Below, one piece after another: positions 61,859 through 64,000 of a DNA stretch of 64,000 bases; the stretch's first letter is position 1; the number at the start of each line of letters is the position of its first letter. Location: positions 11,530,121 to 11,594,120 of the forward strand of contig HG738137.1 of assembly GCA_000499405.2 (NCBI GenBank). The letters are read 5' to 3'. The notes under the pieces are model-generated. The model saw only the letters and a program-made list of their open reading frames with translations. It was not told where the DNA came from and made no database searches. This DNA comes from Onchocerca volvulus (Eukaryota; Nematoda; Chromadorea; Rhabditida; Onchocercidae). A program made the position numbers and the translations under genes.

Positions 61859-61896
61859 ACGTCTAGTTACGTGAGAGGATGCACGTAGCCAGACGT
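61859..61896. repeat. GC-containing 15-bp stem hairpin
   Basis: ACGTCTAGTTACGTG (61859-61873) and CACGTAGCCAGACGT (61882-61896) pair at 13 of 15 positions around the loop AGAGGATG. ACGT-rich words recur just beside it (ACGTGACGTA). The base composition is unlike its surroundings. Confidence 0.7.
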
Positions 61897-62750
61897 ACGT
61901 GACGTATATATAATTTATAAATTTTTTTCTTAAATTATGGGCATTGAGAAATGTAAACATTGGTATACAGATGGCAAAAACAAAATTTGTTTTAAAATGC
62001 TTTTCACTTCTTTCAGATATCAAACAGCCTATTATCACTGTTATCACTACGGTCATTTAAAAATTTAATTATGACAATATTTTTTAAAGGTAACATTCTC
62101 TTCTTAAAGCATTCAAATATTTTTCAAGTTCTACAATATAAAACTTTTTTTTTTTCAAATTTATTTCAAACTTTCTAATTTTTACTCAAAATTCAACCAT
62201 TCATTAAACTTTAATCAGGCATTATATGGATATTTTGATAACAATGATGAACTAATTTTCATCATTTCGTTCTAGTTGATAAACAAATGGCAAATTTTAT
62301 TTTCATTCATTCATTTCCGTATCTTTGATGCAATTAACAATTTGTCTAATTTTCAAATAATTTCAGAAAAATATTTCTCCTTTTCTCTTCTCCTTTTTTA
62401 AAATCCATCTTTTTTTATAAAAGTAAACAACAAGTAATTCAGTTTGTTAATTTTTTCATTTTTTAATTCATTGATAATAAATTCTTATTTATTGATAATA
62501 AATTGAAGCCCAGGTGAGAGCAATTAGAATCCAGTTTGTTTCAATCATTACTGCTAATTTTTTTTTTTTTTTTCTAAATTCCATTTACTGCTTCTGCTTT
62601 TGACTGCCACTGATAATTTTGATGATGATAATGATGACGATAATGACAAATAATGATAATGATGATAGTAATGATGCAAGAGCTTTTTTGAAATCAATTT
62701 ATTTCTTTCTAAAAATTGTCGATAATTTCCTACCAAAACTTTTTTTGCAT

Positions 62751-62752
<2 letters not shown>

Positions 62753-62792
<40 letters not shown>
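62753..62792. repeat. Poly(T) tract, 40 T
   Basis: Forty uninterrupted T's after TTTTTTGCATCA. Preceded at 62617-62675 by a (GAT/AAT)n-rich stretch. Confidence 0.9.
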
Positions 62793-62793
<1 letters not shown>

Positions 62794-63269
62794 TTCTGAA
62801 AAACACCACAAGCATCCATCAATTTTGCTGTGGAAAAACCATTTTTATGGCATTTTTATTGAATTTTCTTCAATCATTTTCACGAATTTCAATCAGTTTT
62901 TATTATATAAATATTTCAAATAATGGATTTTAGAAAAAAAAAAATGGAAAATTTGGAAAAATTGATTAATGTTATCAATTGATGTGTAATAGAATATATC
63001 ATAGTCTCCTTTTCTTCCTCTTTGCAACTTTTCACAGATTTCCTTTTTTTTTTTTTTTTTTTAAATATATTTTCATCAAAATTTGTCAATTACAAATTTC
63101 TGAGGCGATATTACATTTGGTTAGCAAAATTTCTCGACTTGGCTCTAATGACATAATTATTTACTCGTAACTTTTATTTCCATAGCCATTTTCTCAAGAA
63201 AAAATAGTTTTTTTTTTTTTTCTCTCTCTATTGAAACTATTTTGCAACTAATCCACAATTTCAATCCTC

Positions 63270-63292
63270 AAAAAAAAAAAAAAAAAAAAAAA
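63270..63292. repeat. Poly(A) tract, 23 A
   Basis: Run of 23 A's followed by G and a further seven A's. Confidence 0.9.
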
Positions 63293-64000
63293 GAAAAAAA
63301 AGCGACAATTAACGATTGATGATTTTTAAATCCTGCAAAAAAGACTTTAAATGTAGCTTGGTAGCTGTCATTAAATTTTGCTATTAAATTTTCAGACAGT
63401 CGAATAAAAATTTCAATTTCAACATTTTTTTTTTTTTTTTTGCAAGCATTATGCCAAGAAGTGTTAATATATGTTTATTGCAAAACTTTGTTAGAATTTA
63501 TTTATTAGTTTTTTAATTTTTAGAATTTTTATTTTCTGAATTTATTTTTGCTCTATCGACTTTTGCTATTTTTACTTTATCGACATTTTTATATTTCTGA
63601 CATTTTTCATGCATATTTTAAAATTGATTTGTTTGTACTATTAAAATTTTCCAATTAGAAGGAAAAGAAGGCAATAATGTTTAATATTATTTACACATTA
63701 TCGTATTGTTTGCCGGTGAATAATTCAAAATTAATTATCAATATCTAATTATTTTAAATCTAATTATTCGTTTTTTTTTTTTCGCACACATATCTACATC
63801 CAAACGAATACAATGCTAAAAATACAATTATTTGCGATTTTTTCGATCTTTATTCTTCCAGAATTCTATGAGAAAGTTTACGACTTTTTTTAAATCGTAA
63901 AAAAATTGTTCGATATTTCCTATATTTCGATAACATTGTTTATTGCTTGATTAATAGATAAATTGAGTGATTATTATTATTGTTTTTAGTAAAGCATATT

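Larger units (their letters stand above)
52290..64000. other. Gene-free AT-rich stretch to the window end
   Basis: No exon supported by frame, splice sites and family motif was found. The region is dominated by T-rich plus-strand composition, homopolymer runs and the tandem repeats listed separately. Open frames here (for example 53656-53913, 60661-60933 and 62056-61796) are Phe/Ile/Lys/Ser-rich products of composition. A distal intron of a gene outside the window or intergenic DNA are both possible. Confidence 0.45.

Noticed and set aside
1..64000. tRNA genes, CRISPR arrays, bacterial operons or an endosymbiont insertion
   Set aside because: Scanned for tRNA T-loop words, regularly spaced direct repeats and dense prokaryotic coding; none found.

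Overview
This window is AT-rich eukaryotic DNA from a nematode, probably a spirurid (clade III). The case rests on many small exons with strict GT...TTTCAG junctions, likely spliced-leader acceptor sites, protein families in their worm forms, and abundant long A/T homopolymers. The species is not identifiable from the sequence alone. No bacterial features, CRISPR arrays or tRNA genes were seen.

Layout. (1) 1-9858, plus strand: the 3' part of a LAS1 pre-rRNA endonuclease gene whose beginning lies left of the window. Its 5.07-kb intron hosts a complete three-exon gene on the opposite strand (2064-818) for a ten-cysteine Ly6/three-finger surface protein. (2) 14934-10573, minus strand: a complete nine-exon gene for a 497-residue protein with a BTB/BACK-like C-terminal half, tail-to-tail with LAS1. 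Its first intron consists largely of a decayed 28S rRNA fragment. (3) 15-30.8 kb: no gene recognised, but two more 28S fragments, a pair of ~420-bp dispersed repeats and several inverted or tandem repeats. (4) 30871-43187, plus strand: a complete 18-exon SLC26/SulP anion transporter (689 residues) with a C-terminal STAS domain. Its 3.7-kb fifth large intron interval holds a Helitron-like composite insertion (34868-37780) with ~125-bp inverted terminal arms, a 96-bp interrupted palindrome and a broken PIF1/Helitron helicase remnant. A 135-bp element is duplicated on both sides of one STAS exon. (5) 44522-45046: a solo LTR with TG...CA ends and a perfect 5-bp target duplication. (6) 45-64 kb: no gene recognised. 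This stretch carries minisatellites, poly(A)/poly(T) tracts (one 83 A long), several ~90-140-bp tandem duplications and two hairpins.

The four genes have unrelated roles (ribosome biogenesis, cell surface, probable ubiquitin-adaptor-type scaffold, anion transport) and do not form an operon. All exon models were built by hand from reading-frame phase and splice consensus. Phases close without exception in each gene, which is the main support for them. No alignment or database search was run, so family names rest on recognised motifs and similarity figures are by eye.
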